Assembly (NCBI GenBank): GCA_947627085.1 | Contig: CANQUO010000001.1 | Coordinates: forward strand, 1 to 53,295 | DNA: 53,295 nucleotides | Direction of reading: 5' to 3' | DNA from: an uncultured Oscillospiraceae bacterium | GTDB lineage: Bacteria > Bacillota > Clostridia > Oscillospirales > Oscillospiraceae | In this document: one piece after another, positions 51,544 through 53,295 of the stretch | How the letters are laid out: each line of letters starts with the position of its first letter | How positions within the stretch are numbered: the stretch's first letter is position 1 | Made by a program: the position numbers and the translations under genes | Notes under the pieces: model-generated | Database searches by the model: none | What the model was told of the DNA's origin: nothing | What the model saw: the letters and a program-made list of their open reading frames with translations, nothing else

Positions 51544-52619
51544 ACATTTTACTAATTGGAAACGGATTTGACTTGGCCCATGGATTACCGACAAGGTATA
51601 AGGATTTCCTTGGATTTATTTATGTTCTTAGTAAAGCGCCGGATTACAAGAATAAACCAGGTTATGCGGACCTTATTGAAAAAATGAATACTAATCCAGA
51701 AGTAAAGTCTTATTTGCGGAAAGAGTACCCTAACTATAAAGAATCACGTTCTAAAGAAATGTTGAGGCTTTCGAAGGACAATGTTTGGATTGAATTCTTT
51801 TTAAAGATTAATGAAACCGCACCAGACGGATGGGTTGATTTTGAACACGAAATAGCCATAGTGATTCAAACGTTTGATAAATTGCGCAATTTGGATTATG
51901 ACGATCGTGTAGGAACAGTACATTATGCAAAAGCTATGCCCGGTATACTGGAAAAGTATAATTTGTTTGATAGCACCAGGGTTTCTACAATAGAACCAAA
52001 TGCTACTAAACGCCTCCTCTCTGATTTGGAGCGTTTAACGCGATGCCTTGAAATCTATCTGCGGTTATGTGTAGAGATGATAAAGCCATCAGAAAGACTT
52101 TATGCTTTATCAGAGATCCGACGTGTTGATGCGGTGCTGTCATTTAACTACACCGATACTTTTGAAAAAATATATGAACCCTCGCTTGATACTAAACCTA
52201 AATACTGCTATATTCACGGAAAGGCTCGCTTTAAAAATGAGCGCGCAAATAATATGGTGCTTGGTATAGATGAGTACTTGGACGAGTTAAACCGTGATAC
52301 AAGGGTGGAATATATTAGGTTTAAAAAATATTACCAGAGAATATTCAAGTACACAGACTATAACTATACAGAGTGGTTTAAGCGTCAAGAGGAAAAAAGA
52401 TTATTTATTATTGGCCATTCTTTGGACGCTACGGATAAAGATGTCCTTAGAGAAATCATCACCGCGGATAGTGTGGAAACAATTATTTATTATCACAATA
52501 TAGATTCTAATGCTCGACAAATAGAGAATCTGGTAAAAGTACTTGGATATGACAAGCTCAATGAATTAGCCAGAGGACGCGGAGGAACAAGCAGTATTAA
52601 ATTCCGCCAGCAACTGTGA
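51540..52619 (+). CDS. abiH: AbiH-family abortive infection protein
   Basis: The protein is 359 residues from GTG 51540, which overlaps the Mod stop (GTGA) and has GGAGG upstream. The start, NILLIGNGFDLAHGLPTRYKDFL, is the AbiH family hallmark, a nucleotide-binding-like GNGFD loop. The middle has VDFEHEIA and VDAVLSFNYTDTFEKIY. The end FIIGHSLDATDKDVLREII matches AbiH as well. The lactococcal founder blocks phage by an unknown mechanism. The gene is much AT-richer than the Mod gene, suggesting separate acquisition. It is co-translated with Mod. Confidence 0.88.
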   Translation: MNILLIGNGFDLAHGLPTRYKDFLGFIYVLSKAPDYKNKPGYADLIEKMNTNPEVKSYLRKEYPNYKESRSKEMLRLSKDNVWIEFFLKINETAPDGWVDFEHEIAIVIQTFDKLRNLDYDDRVGTVHYAKAMPGILEKYNLFDSTRVSTIEPNATKRLLSDLERLTRCLEIYLRLCVEMIKPSERLYALSEIRRVDAVLSFNYTDTFEKIYEPSLDTKPKYCYIHGKARFKNERANNMVLGIDEYLDELNRDTRVEYIRFKKYYQRIFKYTDYNYTEWFKRQEEKRLFIIGHSLDATDKDVLREIITADSVETIIYYHNIDSNARQIENLVKVLGYDKLNELARGRGGTSSIKFRQQL

Positions 52620-53295
52620 GTGCTTTTTCGCGTTGTTATTCAAGTTAGAAAAATGGCCATGGCAATGTTTTGCACTATCTTAGTTAGAGCAAAACATTCC
52701 AGATGGTTCTTCACATTATGCTTCGTTATGCGGTTGGCAATACACAAAGTATTCTCTACGTTGCTTTCCTCGTTATGAAAGTTTTCCACCGCTTGGCTTT
52801 TTCTGATATAGTGAACGTCAATATAAGCAATTTATAAGTAAAAAAATACAGGCCCTTAATAGTACGACCCGCCCGTAGAGCTTTGGCTCCGGGCGGATTC
52901 TCTTTTATAAATCTGGGCCTACTTGCTGTTCAACCGCTCCTCTCAACCAGGTGAAGACATCTGCTATAGAAACTCGCTGATGGCTTTGCTCTGCAGTTGC
53001 CGAAGCGCTTTGCCGCTGGCATAGTCAAATGGCTCCGCCCAAGCTTTGAGCTTTTCCTAAATCATGGCATCCTTCATGAGGCGGGTATAGTATTTTTGCA
53101 CGCTCGCTTGTGGATTTTCCTTGTATCTACGTTATGAAGCTTCATTTTAAACACTGCCTGATTCTCATTTATGTGCAAGAATCAATTACCGCACATCCGG
53201 CACTGGCGTAGCAAATTACGTAACCGCTCAATAACCTCCCGCCTCCCAAAAGGCTCTCAGGTGTGAGATAATAAGCTCAAAAACTGCAATTGCAG
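52620..53295. other. Degenerate AT-richer region without intact genes
   Basis: No supported open frame. On the minus strand about 52960-53110 encodes protein-like sequence broken by stops (EKLKAWAEPFDYASGKALRQ, preceded by KYYTRLMKDAMI), consistent with a decayed gene, perhaps of a mobile element. The family is not recognised. Confidence 0.4.
52869..52910 (+). terminator. Terminator below AbiH
   Basis: CCGCCCG pairs with CGGGCGG, with an inner GAGC/GCTC stem, followed by ATTCTCTTTT. It is 250 nt after the AbiH stop. Confidence 0.6.

Overview
The window looks like a chromosomal segment of a GC-rich Clostridia member, probably Oscillospiraceae-like. The support is Firmicutes-style AGGAGG ribosome binding sites, many good sigma-A promoters with 16-17 bp spacers, short lipoprotein signals, a DUF6809-like gene and an RsgI-like anti-sigma factor. 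This placement is inference; no rRNA or marker gene is present. No tRNA, rRNA or CRISPR array was seen.

Region 1 (1-9.8 kb) is surface and switch related. It opens with the 3' part of a membrane Ser/Thr kinase with a large repetitive ectodomain. A Phd/YefM-RelE/ParE toxin-antitoxin locus follows, whose toxin gene is split by a 160-bp element with 12-bp inverted ends and a 3-bp target duplication. Next is a 1758-residue pilin-like GLUG-repeat protein on the minus strand. Just upstream of it, two inverted 26-bp sites with a 2-bp core flank about 115 bp that carries a promoter pointing at the pilin gene. One site lies inside the 3' end of an adjacent Hin/Pin-type serine recombinase gene. I read this as an invertible promoter (phase switch), the strongest candidate for an undescribed system here. 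Inversion would also give the recombinase a different C-terminal tail.

Region 2 (9.9-19.7 kb) holds an ExbB/ExbD-like three-gene operon, a radical SAM enzyme divergent from a D-2-hydroxyacid dehydrogenase, an ECF sigma factor with an RsgI-like PepSY-repeat anti-sigma protein, an esterase plus methyltransferase, a Cu/Zn superoxide dismutase without a visible export signal, and a LacI-type regulator.

Region 3 (19.8-42.2 kb) is a large catabolic and uptake region on the plus strand. Part A, next to the LacI regulator, has a cupin, a ketopantoate-reductase-like enzyme, a cyclase-family hydrolase, three tandem isocitrate lyase/PEP mutase paralogues, a complete Liv-type ABC transporter, an amidohydrolase, a MATE exporter and an OMPDC/HUMPS-like protein. 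Part B has its own GntR/FCD regulator, a second Liv-type transporter, another amidohydrolase, a UroD-family protein and an L-cysteine desulfidase-family protein. Together they suggest import and breakdown of small carboxylate or amide compounds. The substrates cannot be read from the sequence.

Region 4 (42.4-53.3 kb) holds an XRE-methyltransferase fusion, an ECF sigma/DUF4179 anti-sigma pair, a frameshifted DUF6809-like gene and a four-gene defence operon: type III-like Res, a small membrane protein, Mod and AbiH. It ends in AT-richer, degenerate sequence with no intact gene.
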